This document shows positions 1 through 6,830 of a DNA stretch of 10,415 nt, piece after piece. The stretch is taken from contig JAFUDD010000079.1 in assembly GCA_017459315.1 (NCBI GenBank), positions 1 through 10,415 of the forward strand. Reading direction: 5' to 3'. A program made the position numbers and the translations under genes. The stretch's first letter is position 1, and each line of letters starts with the position of its first letter. The notes under the pieces were generated by a model. The model made no database searches, was not told where the DNA came from, and saw only the letters and a program-made list of their open reading frames with translations. The DNA comes from Clostridia bacterium (GTDB lineage: Bacteria; Bacillota_A; Clostridia; Christensenellales; CAG-138).

Positions 1-265
1 CCATGACCGGCATACCGGCTTCGGGGCCGATATCGCCAAGGCCCAATACCGCGCTGCCGTCGGTGATGACGGCGCAGAGGTTGTGGCGGCGGGTCAGCTC
101 ATAGGACTTGTTGACGTCCTTTTGAATCTCCAGACACGGCTGCGCGACGCCGGGCGTATAAGCAAGGCTCAGATCCTCTTTCGTGGCGACCGGGACCTTC
201 GAAATGACCTCGATCTTGCCCTTCCACTCTCCGTGCAGACGGAGCGACTCTTTTGCGTAATCCAT
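1..265 (-). CDS. Malic enzyme, N-terminal part (cut by left window edge)
   Basis: Malic enzyme oxidatively decarboxylates malate to pyruvate and CO2 with NAD(P)+, in the cytosol. The first 88 codons are in the window with no stop before the left edge. The translation begins [20 protein letters not shown] and contains [11 protein letters not shown] (residues 34-44), the N-terminal signature of bacterial malic enzymes, with Tyr36 at the expected catalytic tyrosine. It is followed by [20 protein letters not shown] and AGMPVM, also typical. The catalytic lysine and the NAD(P)-binding domain would lie beyond the edge. The ATG at 265 is preceded by AAGGAGAG with a suitable spacer, and the gap to the larA-like gene upstream is 13 bases, so the two are probably co-transcribed. 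Family assignment is firm; cofactor preference and length cannot be judged from this fragment. Confidence 0.95.
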   Translation of the reverse strand, partial: MDYAKESLRLHGEWKGKIEVISKVPVATKEDLSLAYTPGVAQPCLEIQKDVNKSYELTRRHNLCAVITDGSAVLGLGDIGPEAGMPVM

Positions 266-278
266 GAAAGCTCTCCTT

Positions 279-1535
279 TTATTTTTCGGTAACGACCGTC
301 GGCAGCGTCGAGCCGCCGTACGGCATGGCAAGGATCGTCGCGTCCCTGCCCAATTTTTCCAAAGCGGCGTCCAGCGCCGCCTGCGCGGACGGCTGCGGCA
401 CCAAAAACAGCGAGCGCACAAAGTCCGGGTCGAGCTCGGACACGAGATCGACCTCGGCGCGCTCCAGCACCATGGCAATCGCCGCGGCCTTGTGCCCGCC
501 GAGCTTGAATTCCCGTTCGATGCGCTCGATCAGGCTGTGCGCCGTCGGCGCGGTCGTCATCCATTCCTCAAAGGTTTTCTCCCCAAGGCCCTCCTTGCAG
601 GAGCCGATCAGAATGATCACGCCGCCGTCGCGCACGGCATGCTTGGCATTGTCCAGCGCCTTCTGCGTCTGATACAGGTTCAGATCCTTCGGCGCGCCGC
701 CCTGCGATACCAGTACGATATCGGCGGGCTGCCTGAGCTCCTTGCGATACAGCGTATCCAGGAATTTGCAGCCCTCGCGGTGGGCCTTGGTCACATCGCC
801 CGCCACCGCGCGTAAAATTTCCTTATGCTCGCTCAGCACGACGTTCACGATAAAGTCGATGCCGAGCATGTCGCCCGCCTCCTCGATATCGAGGCGCAGC
901 GGGTTCGTTTCGAGCGCGCCGGCCTTGGCTTCGGGCAGGATCATGCGACTGTGGTTCGCCTGAATCGCGGCGCGTGTCGAGCAGCCGGGCATGACGGCCT
1001 TTGCACCGCCGGAATAGCCCGCAAAATAGTGATATTCGATGTTGCCGAGGCAGATCCTGCGGTCGGCTTCCGCCACGACGCGCGTGATATCCACGGGCGT
1101 CCCGCGCGAGGTCGTGCCAAACGACACGCAATCGTCCGGATCGCTGTCCACGCAGCGGATTTCGGCATAGGCGCGCTCGCCCGCCAAGCGGCGCTGCTCC
1201 TCCGGCGTTTGCTTCCGATGGCTGCCGAGCGCAAAGACAAGCGTGATATCCTCTTTCCGGATGCCCGCCGCATACAGCTCGTCGAGCAGCGCGGGCATGA
1301 CCTTATAGGTCGGCATCGGGCGCGTGATATCGCTCGTGACGATGGCAACCGTTTCCCCGGGATGCACGATCTCCTTGAGGCGCGGCGAACCGATGGGGTC
1401 GGCCAAGGCGCGACGCACCTCAGCCTCCCCCACAAGACCTACCGGAACCTCGTTTGCGTGCAATTCCCCCAGGAAATGCTCCTCCGGCACCTCAACCTCC
1501 TGGCAGCCCGTGCCGAATCCGAAACGCAGTTTCAT
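279..1535 (-). CDS. larA: LarA-family nickel-pincer 2-hydroxyacid racemase/epimerase
   Basis: This 418-residue protein matches the LarA family at full length. LarA enzymes interconvert 2-hydroxyacid stereoisomers by hydride transfer with a nickel-pincer nucleotide (NPN) cofactor. All key residues known from Lactobacillus plantarum LarA have counterparts: Asp69 and Arg72 in SDITRP, His106 in LGSHR, His169 in [13 protein letters not shown], Lys179 (covalent cofactor lysine), His195 (nickel ligand), and Gln289/Lys292 in LNLYQTQK. It should therefore be able to bind NPN and be active. LarA homologs differ in substrate (lactate, malate, 2-hydroxyglutarate, aryl-lactates, sugar acids), so lactate should not be assumed. 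A malic enzyme follows 13 bases downstream, which makes malate a reasonable guess (inference). LarB, LarC and LarE, which make NPN, are not in the window. The start is the ATG at 1535 behind AAAGGAAAG; the gap after the transketolase C subunit is 33 bases. Confidence 0.93.
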   Translation of the reverse strand: MKLRFGFGTGCQEVEVPEEHFLGELHANEVPVGLVGEAEVRRALADPIGSPRLKEIVHPGETVAIVTSDITRPMPTYKVMPALLDELYAAGIRKEDITLVFALGSHRKQTPEEQRRLAGERAYAEIRCVDSDPDDCVSFGTTSRGTPVDITRVVAEADRRICLGNIEYHYFAGYSGGAKAVMPGCSTRAAIQANHSRMILPEAKAGALETNPLRLDIEEAGDMLGIDFIVNVVLSEHKEILRAVAGDVTKAHREGCKFLDTLYRKELRQPADIVLVSQGGAPKDLNLYQTQKALDNAKHAVRDGGVIILIGSCKEGLGEKTFEEWMTTAPTAHSLIERIEREFKLGGHKAAAIAMVLERAEVDLVSELDPDFVRSLFLVPQPSAQAALDAALEKLGRDATILAMPYGGSTLPTVVTEK

Positions 1536-1568
1536 ATTCGTTATGCTTTCCTTTTCTGTACAGTCGGA

Positions 1569-2534
1569 TTATTTCTTCCGCGCGACGACGGCCTTGATCT
1601 GCTCCTCGATGTGCTTGGCGGTCAGGCCGAAGCGTTCCTGCAGATAGCTCTGGGTGCCGACCTCGCCGAACTCGTCCTCAACCGCAACGCACGCGGCGGG
1701 AACCGGGCAGCGCTCGCCGAGCACTTCCAGCACGGTGTCATACAGACCGCCGTGACGGTTCGCGTTCTCCGCAACGACGACGGCGCCGGTCTTTTCGGCC
1801 CATGCAGCCACGGCGTCCGCGTCGATCGGCTTGATCGTGAAGCAATCGACGACCGCGACGGAGATGCCCTCTTTTTCGAGAGCGGCCGCCGCCTGCAGCG
1901 CCTCATGCAGCATAATGCCCGCCGCGAACACGACGGCGTCGGTGCCTTCGCGCAGCGTAACGGCCTTGCCGATCTCGAGCTCGCTGCCGTCCTCATAGAT
2001 GCGGGCGAGCAGCTTTCTGCCGACGCGGATATACTTGATGCCCGGACGGTTCACGCACTGCTTCAGCACGGAGATGAGGCAGGTCGGGTCGGACACGTCG
2101 ATGATCGTGGAGTGCGGCAGCACGTTGTACAGCGCGACATCCTCGAACGGCATGTGCGTGCCGCCGTTCATCGTGGCGGTGACGCCGGGGTCGGTGCCGA
2201 TGACCGTGATATCGTTCTTGCCGTAGCCGCCGGACAGGAAGATCTGGTCATACATGCGGCGCGACGCGAACGGGCCGAAGGAGTGGATGATCGGCTTGAA
2301 GCCCGCGACGGCAAGACCTGCCGCCACGCCCGCCATGTTCGCTTCGGCGATGCCGCAGTCGATGGCGCGCTCGGGGTTCTTCTTCGCCCACTTCAGCGTG
2401 CCGGAGCAGCTCATCAGGTCGGCGTCGAGATAGATCGTGTCGGGATCGTTGTCCACGATCTCGGCAATCGTTGCACCAAGGACCTCTTTGCAAAGACGGG
2501 GGTCCATTTCTCCGTTATAAACGATCTTCTTCAT
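1569..2534 (-). CDS. Transketolase, C-terminal subunit
   Basis: This is the pyrimidine-binding plus C-terminal half of a split thiamine-diphosphate transketolase, 321 residues from the chosen start. Glu64 in DCGIAEANMAGVAAGLA is the conserved glutamate that activates the ThDP aminopyrimidine. The transketolase C-terminal domain follows from about residue 185 (KAVTLREGTDAVVFAAG, then TGAVVVAEN). The partner half is encoded immediately upstream with one intervening base, and the two presumably form a heterodimer or heterotetramer in the cytosol. The loop usually reading DGPTHQP or DGASHQ is NGGTHMPFED (residues 123-132) and the common EEH/ENH motif is ENANRHGG, so donor or acceptor sugar specificity may differ from ordinary transketolase. 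The start is ATG 2534, because GGAGG lies 6 bases before it; an ATG at 2555 would add seven residues and overlap the partner gene without a better ribosome site. Confidence 0.93.
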   Translation of the reverse strand: MKKIVYNGEMDPRLCKEVLGATIAEIVDNDPDTIYLDADLMSCSGTLKWAKKNPERAIDCGIAEANMAGVAAGLAVAGFKPIIHSFGPFASRRMYDQIFLSGGYGKNDITVIGTDPGVTATMNGGTHMPFEDVALYNVLPHSTIIDVSDPTCLISVLKQCVNRPGIKYIRVGRKLLARIYEDGSELEIGKAVTLREGTDAVVFAAGIMLHEALQAAAALEKEGISVAVVDCFTIKPIDADAVAAWAEKTGAVVVAENANRHGGLYDTVLEVLGERCPVPAACVAVEDEFGEVGTQSYLQERFGLTAKHIEEQIKAVVARKK

Positions 2535-2535
2535 G

Positions 2536-3378
2536 TTACGCCTCCAATGCCGCAAGCTCCGCTTTGAGTTCGGCGGTCCACTTTGCGTACCGCTCGTCGT
2601 TCACGGGCATGCTGTGGTTCATTTCGGTGTTCTCAACGTCCGCGATGCCGTGACCCTTCACGGTGTCCAGCACGATCGCATACGGCTTGTCGCCGCCCTT
2701 GCGGGTGCGCTCAAGCGCCTCGGCAATCGCCTCCACGTCGCTGCCGTCCACCTTAACGGTGTCGAAGCCGAACGCCTGCATCTTCACCACGAAATCGCCC
2801 TGCGGCAGCACCTCGTCGGTGTAGCCGTCCAGCTGACGCTTGTTCCAGTCAATCAAAACGACCAGATTGCCGAGCTTCTTCGCGCTGGCGAACATGTAGG
2901 ACTCCCAGCACTGGCCTTCGTCCGATTCGCCGTCGCCGACGATCAAAAACGTGCGGCAGTTGCGGCCCTTCAGCTTGTCGCCGAGCGCCAGTCCCGCGGC
3001 CTGCGAGGTGCCCTGGCCCAAGGAACCGGTCGTCACGTCGACGCCGGGCGTCTTGTTGCGGTCGCAATGGCTCGGGAGCCGCGTGCCGCCGCGGTTCATC
3101 GTCAGCAGCTCTTCATAGGGGAAGAAGCCCTTGACGGCCAGCGTGCCGTATACGGCGGGGCCGGCATGACCCTTGGAGACGACGAGCTTGTCGCGCTCCG
3201 GCCACTTGGGGTTCTTGGGGTCATAGCGCATTTCACGCCCGTAGAGCACCGCGAGCACGTCGCCGATGCTCATCGCGCCGCCGATATGGCCGGAGCCGAT
3301 GCCGTGGATCGCATCGAGCGCCGCCATGCGGATACGGACCGCAAGCGCCTGCAATGCTTTCTTTTCCTGTAATTCCAT
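2536..3378 (-). CDS. Transketolase, N-terminal (ThDP diphosphate-binding) subunit
   Basis: Transketolase moves a two-carbon ketol unit between sugar phosphates, yielding glyceraldehyde 3-phosphate in the pentose phosphate pathway. This 280-residue subunit carries the diphosphate-binding half: the ThDP/Mg motif begins at GDGESDEG (148-155) and ends at Asn179 in LIDWN. Active-site histidines are visible as His31 in SGHIGG, His71 in VVSKGHAGPA and His104 in PSHCD. TTGSLGQG (116-123) is the usual substrate-channel motif. Length and split architecture match two-subunit transketolases of archaea and many anaerobic bacteria. The ATG at 3378 follows a purine-rich GGAGAGAGGG stretch, and the gene begins 20 bases after the PGK stop. 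Its last codons include the ribosome binding site of the C-subunit gene, so the two halves are probably translationally coupled. Split enzymes for unusual sugars (apulose-4-phosphate or sulfosugar transketolases) have the same layout and cannot be excluded. Confidence 0.93.
   Translation of the reverse strand: MELQEKKALQALAVRIRMAALDAIHGIGSGHIGGAMSIGDVLAVLYGREMRYDPKNPKWPERDKLVVSKGHAGPAVYGTLAVKGFFPYEELLTMNRGGTRLPSHCDRNKTPGVDVTTGSLGQGTSQAAGLALGDKLKGRNCRTFLIVGDGESDEGQCWESYMFASAKKLGNLVVLIDWNKRQLDGYTDEVLPQGDFVVKMQAFGFDTVKVDGSDVEAIAEALERTRKGGDKPYAIVLDTVKGHGIADVENTEMNHSMPVNDERYAKWTAELKAELAALEA
2541..2545 (-). promoter_or_regulatory. Ribosome binding site deciding the transketolase C-subunit start
   Basis: GGAGG lies 6 bases before ATG 2534 and within the last sense codons of the N-subunit gene (stop at 2536-2538). 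It supports the MKKIVYNG start and coupled synthesis of the two subunits. Confidence 0.8.
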
Positions 3379-3398
3379 ACTGTGTTTCCCTCTCTCCT

Positions 3399-4652
3399 TT
3401 ATTTCAGCGGCAATGTAGAGCCGTGCCGCAAGGCTTTCACAACGGGCAGCTCCTCCCCGCTCAGGAAGCGGATCAACGCGCCGCCGCCCGTGCAGATGTA
3501 ACCGATCTTATCGGTGAGCTTGTATTTTTCGGTCGCGGTGATGCTGTCGCCGCCGCCGAGCACCGTGAAGCCCTCGGTATCGGCCAGCGCCTGCCAAAGC
3601 GCCTTGGTGCCGTATTCGCTCGGCGCCTGCTCGAACACGCCCATCGGGCCGTTGACGAACACGGTCTTGGCCGCAAGGATGCGCGCGCGGTAGTCCGCCG
3701 CCGTCTCATGGCCGATGTCGATTGCGCCGATCTCGGCGGGAATTTCGCCGATCTTCGCTTCATGCCGCTCGCCGTCCGTCACCCACGCAAGGTCCGTCGG
3801 CAGAACGATCTTGTCGCCGTAGGTCTTATACAGCTCGCGCGCGACCTCGTAGTATTCGGTATAGTTCGATTTTTCGATAAACGCCGCGCTGCCCGCGCCG
3901 ATGTCGTTGCCGAGCGCGATCAGGAAGATGTTCGCCACAAGGCCGCCGGTTAAGATCTCGTCGGCCACGCCGCGCTCCAAAACGGTCTTCATCATCTGGA
4001 ACGCGTCGGAAATCTTCGCGCCGCCCAGCGAGAACACGCAGGGACGTTCGGGCTGCTCCATGACGGAGGACACGGTGCAGTATTCTTTTTCAAACAGGCG
4101 ACCCATCGCGGAGGGCAGGACCTGCTCGAACCCGCAAAGGCTCGGCTGATCGCGGTGCGCCGCCGCAAACGCGTCGCATACGTACAGGTCGGCAAGCGGC
4201 GCCAGCTTTTCGACCAGCTGCGTCTTGGCCTGCTGCTCGTGCGTTAAGCGGAGCTTCATTTCAAAGAGCGTCTGCTCCTCGCTCATGAAGCGTACGTTAT
4301 CCAAAAGCAAAATTTCGCCGTCTTGTAAACTGCGAATCGCTTCCCTCGCCGCCGGGCCGCAGACGTCGTCGATCCAACGGACTTCCCTATGGAGAAGTTC
4401 GGACAAGACCTTGGCATGGGGCTTGGTCGTATAAAAGTTTTTGTACTCAATATCGCTGCCCTGATGCGCCATGAGAACAACCTTGGCGCCCTTGTCGGAC
4501 AGCTCACGAATTGTCGGCACGCAGGCCGTGATGCGGTTGACGCTTTTCAGCGTCCCCGCATCACGATCCACGGGTTGATTGATGTCTACACGGCACAGAA
4601 CCGTTTTCCCGCGCACCGAAAGTTCGTCCAGCGTTCTGATTCCGAATCGCAT
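3399..4652 (-). CDS. pgk: Phosphoglycerate kinase, archaeal-like
   Basis: PGK transfers the acyl phosphate of 1,3-bisphosphoglycerate to ADP, the first ATP-yielding step of lower glycolysis. The 417-residue protein has the two-domain PGK layout: RVDINQP (21-27), LLLDNVRF (115-122, Arg121), CDAFAAAHRDQPS (159-171, Arg167), SLGGAKISDA (208-217, Lys213), FVNGPMGVFE (332-341) and the nucleotide-site loop VLGGGDS (364-370). The wording MAHQGSD, DAFAAAHRDQPSL and GGAKISDAF (rather than SHLGRP and GGAKVSDK) resembles archaeal PGKs. One oddity is that the HxxR motif near the substrate phosphate reads His63-Gln-Gly-Ser66, losing the arginine. The start at 4652 follows GAGAGG. It sits 25 bases after the archaeal-type GAPDH gene, consistent with sequential enzymes in one operon. 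Function as PGK is well supported; the archaeal affinity is from motif comparison by eye. Confidence 0.94.
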   Translation of the reverse strand: MRFGIRTLDELSVRGKTVLCRVDINQPVDRDAGTLKSVNRITACVPTIRELSDKGAKVVLMAHQGSDIEYKNFYTTKPHAKVLSELLHREVRWIDDVCGPAAREAIRSLQDGEILLLDNVRFMSEEQTLFEMKLRLTHEQQAKTQLVEKLAPLADLYVCDAFAAAHRDQPSLCGFEQVLPSAMGRLFEKEYCTVSSVMEQPERPCVFSLGGAKISDAFQMMKTVLERGVADEILTGGLVANIFLIALGNDIGAGSAAFIEKSNYTEYYEVARELYKTYGDKIVLPTDLAWVTDGERHEAKIGEIPAEIGAIDIGHETAADYRARILAAKTVFVNGPMGVFEQAPSEYGTKALWQALADTEGFTVLGGGDSITATEKYKLTDKIGYICTGGGALIRFLSGEELPVVKALRHGSTLPLK

Positions 4653-4677
4653 GTGACAACCTCTCTTTTAACGCGTC

Positions 4678-5733
4678 TTATTTTTTGAATCTGCCGATGT
4701 GCAGATACTCGTTCGTCTTGGCGGTGCCTTCCTCGCGGGTGAGCTGCATCTTCATCGAAGCGCGGATCGCGTCGATGGTCTCGGGGATCGTGACGCTCTC
4801 CTGCGGGATGTTGATGGCATACATGATGTCGTTGCCGCTCTCGACGATGCTGTCCTCCCAAAGGCCGATCTCATACATATCGCCGCGGCGGTTGCCGAGA
4901 TCACGCGCATACTTGAACAGGCTCGCATTGCCCTTGAAGCCCTCGTCGATGGTGACGGTGCGGATACGCGGATGCGCGCGGAACGCTTCGAGCGCCATCT
5001 CGCGGGTGATCTTCTTGCCGTCCTTTGCGGTGGCGAGCACGGTGATGATGTGGCCGTGCGTGACCGGCGTGTGGACGAGGATGCCCGTCGCTTGGATGTG
5101 CGGCATGATCGTCATGAGGTCAAGCGCCTGATGCGACGGCGCCTTGTCGATCTGCAGCGCGTTGGTGAGGCCGCGATGATAGTCGCCGGGATCCGCAACG
5201 CGGCGGATGATCGTGATGGCGACCTTTTCGAGCGGGATCACGCGGTCGAGGCAGTCTACCGTGCGGATGAGGCCGGTGGTGTTGCAGCTTGTCAGCTTCA
5301 GGTATTCCTGACCGACGCCCTTTTCATAGTTGGCATAGCCGTGGAAGAACACGTCCGCGACGGAGTTCTTTTCGCCGCCCTGGAAGATGGCCTTGACGCC
5401 GATCTTCTTATACAGCTCCTTGTTCTTTGCGCCGACGCCGCCGGGGGAGGAGTCGAGCATGATATCGACCTTGCGGCAAAGCTCCTCGAAGCTGCCCGCG
5501 ACGGGGATATCATACTTGTCGAACGCTTCCCGATCCGCGCCGTCCACAAGGTACAGATCGTACTTCACGCCGTTCACGCCGATCATATCGTTCTCGCGCA
5601 GCGCGCGGATCGACAGGGTGGGCGCAAGGTCCGCGATGCCGACAAGCTCCATGTCGCCCTGCATCGCCACGCCGTCAGCGAGACGCTGACCGATGGTGCC
5701 GTAACCGGCTACACCGACTTTAATCTTTGCCAT
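4678..5733 (-). CDS. Type II (archaeal-type) glyceraldehyde-3-phosphate dehydrogenase
   Basis: This 351-residue protein belongs to the archaeal class of phosphorylating GAPDH, which makes 1,3-bisphosphoglycerate from glyceraldehyde 3-phosphate, phosphate and NAD(P)+. Visible signatures are the Rossmann motif GVAGYGTIGQRLAD (7-20), SSPGGVGAKNK (95-105), AIFQGGEK (115-122), the catalytic Cys150 in TSCNTTGLIRT, RRVADPGD (177-184) and a histidine-bearing THGH (225-228) where archaeal enzymes have the catalytic histidine. Near the C-terminus are WEDSI and QESVTIPETIDAIRA. These differ from ordinary bacterial GapA, which has SNASCTTN. The residue after the second beta strand is Asp35, where NADP-preferring methanogen enzymes carry a lysine nearby, hinting at NAD+ preference (inference). 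It lies between the IolG-like gene (33 bases upstream) and pgk (25 bases downstream). The ribosome site is the modest AAAGGAAG ahead of ATG 5733. Confidence 0.93.
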   Translation of the reverse strand: MAKIKVGVAGYGTIGQRLADGVAMQGDMELVGIADLAPTLSIRALRENDMIGVNGVKYDLYLVDGADREAFDKYDIPVAGSFEELCRKVDIMLDSSPGGVGAKNKELYKKIGVKAIFQGGEKNSVADVFFHGYANYEKGVGQEYLKLTSCNTTGLIRTVDCLDRVIPLEKVAITIIRRVADPGDYHRGLTNALQIDKAPSHQALDLMTIMPHIQATGILVHTPVTHGHIITVLATAKDGKKITREMALEAFRAHPRIRTVTIDEGFKGNASLFKYARDLGNRRGDMYEIGLWEDSIVESGNDIMYAINIPQESVTIPETIDAIRASMKMQLTREEGTAKTNEYLHIGRFKK

Positions 5734-5766
5734 ACCGAATTGCTTCCTTTCGTATACTTTCGATGT

Positions 5767-6780
5767 TCAGATTTCGTCCACGCGAACGGGGCGATTTTCC
5801 TTCAGAGACTTGTTGCACGCCAAGGCGAGCTTGATGGAAACGAGGCCGTCCTCGATGCCGGTCTTGGGCTGCTCGCCCTTCAGAATGCACTCGATGAACT
5901 CGCGGACCTCCGCCTGATAGGAGCCCATGTAGCGTTCGAGGAAGAACCACAGCGGCTTCTCGCCGGTCACGCCGTCCACGTTGGACAGGACGACGTTGGA
6001 CGCGGTGTCGTTCTGCGTGGTCGCGCAGCCCTTGGAGCCGAACACCTCGCCGCGCTGATCATAGCCGTATACGGCCTTGCGGGAGCCGTCCACGGTCGCC
6101 AGAGCGCCGTTGGCAAGCTTCATCGTGATCGTGCAGGTATCCACGTCGCCGGCTTCGCCGATGGCGGGGTCGATCAGGCAAGCGCCCTGCGCATAGACCT
6201 CGACGACCTCCTGACCGGACAGGTAGCGTACCATGTCGAGGTCGTGGATCATCATGTCCATGAAGATGCCGCCGGAAACCGCCGCGTATTCAGCGGGTGG
6301 GGGCTCCGGATCGCGCGAGGAAACGCGAACGTACTGCACCTCGCCGATCTTGCCGTCCTCGACGACCTTGCGCAGCGCACGGTAGTTGTGGTCATAGCGA
6401 CGGTTGAAGCCGACCTGATAGATCAGCTTTTTCGGGGACGCGAGCAGCGCCTTTTTGACCTCTTCGATCTTCTCAACGCTCTGGTCGATGGGCTTCTCGC
6501 AGAAAATGTGCTTGCCGGCGGCAATCGCTTCGAGGGAGATCTTTGCATGCAGGTTCGTGGATGCGCAGATCAGAACCGCGTCGATACGCTCGTCGTTCAG
6601 AATCTTGGTGTAGTCCTCATAGACGCCCTCGATGCCGACCGACTTTGCCCATTCCGCCACGGCGGGCTTCATGTAGGGATCGGCAATCGCAAGGATGTGC
6701 GCTTCGGGAACACCGGTGAGGATGCTCTTGGCGTGAACCTGTCCGATGCGGCCCGCGCCGATAATGCCAACGTTAATCAT
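5767..6780 (-). CDS. Gfo/Idh/MocA oxidoreductase, inositol 2-dehydrogenase-like
   Basis: This 337-residue NAD(P)-dependent sugar or polyol dehydrogenase resembles IolG, which oxidises myo-inositol to 2-keto-myo-inositol. The N-terminal Rossmann fold has GIIGAGRIGQVHA (6-17) and Asp34 at the end of the second strand, which favours NAD+. The catalytic lysine is Lys96 in CEKPID, and the DxxxH pair is Asp175/His179 in GGIFMDMMIHDLDM. Both match residues essential in Bacillus subtilis IolG. The start is ATG 6780 behind GGAGG with a 7-base spacer, 50 bases after the mutase stop. No other inositol-catabolism gene is in the window, so the true substrate may be another polyol, sugar or sugar acid; the fold and chemistry are clear, the substrate is not. 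Its position inside a glycolytic cluster is unusual. Confidence 0.9.
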   Translation of the reverse strand: MINVGIIGAGRIGQVHAKSILTGVPEAHILAIADPYMKPAVAEWAKSVGIEGVYEDYTKILNDERIDAVLICASTNLHAKISLEAIAAGKHIFCEKPIDQSVEKIEEVKKALLASPKKLIYQVGFNRRYDHNYRALRKVVEDGKIGEVQYVRVSSRDPEPPPAEYAAVSGGIFMDMMIHDLDMVRYLSGQEVVEVYAQGACLIDPAIGEAGDVDTCTITMKLANGALATVDGSRKAVYGYDQRGEVFGSKGCATTQNDTASNVVLSNVDGVTGEKPLWFFLERYMGSYQAEVREFIECILKGEQPKTGIEDGLVSIKLALACNKSLKENRPVRVDEI

Positions 6781-6830
6781 AGTTCTTCCTCCGTATGATG
6801 TTGAAATAATACCCTTTCGGGGAATTTCCG

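Noticed and set aside
825..2567. A 580-codon plus-strand open frame opposite larA and the transketolase C-subunit gene
   Set aside because: It is antisense to two genes with intact catalytic motifs and shows no domain; it is a by-product of third-position GC bias.
5734..5766. CGAAAG repeated across a TATA spacer and a GTATAC palindrome upstream of the GAPDH gene
   Set aside because: Six-base repeats in a 33-base gap are easily due to chance, and one copy overlaps the ribosome site; no operator can be supported.
4699..6798. A 699-codon open frame on the plus strand spanning the region of the GAPDH and IolG-like genes
   Set aside because: It is exactly antisense to two well-supported genes. 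Its translation is a low-complexity mix of Arg, His, Ala, Val, Leu and Asp with no recognisable domain, as expected opposite GC-rich coding DNA.
6781..6830. CCCC-GAAA-GGG in the gap after the iPGM gene as a terminator
   Set aside because: The stem is only 3-4 pairs and is not followed by a run of T on the minus strand; too weak to call.
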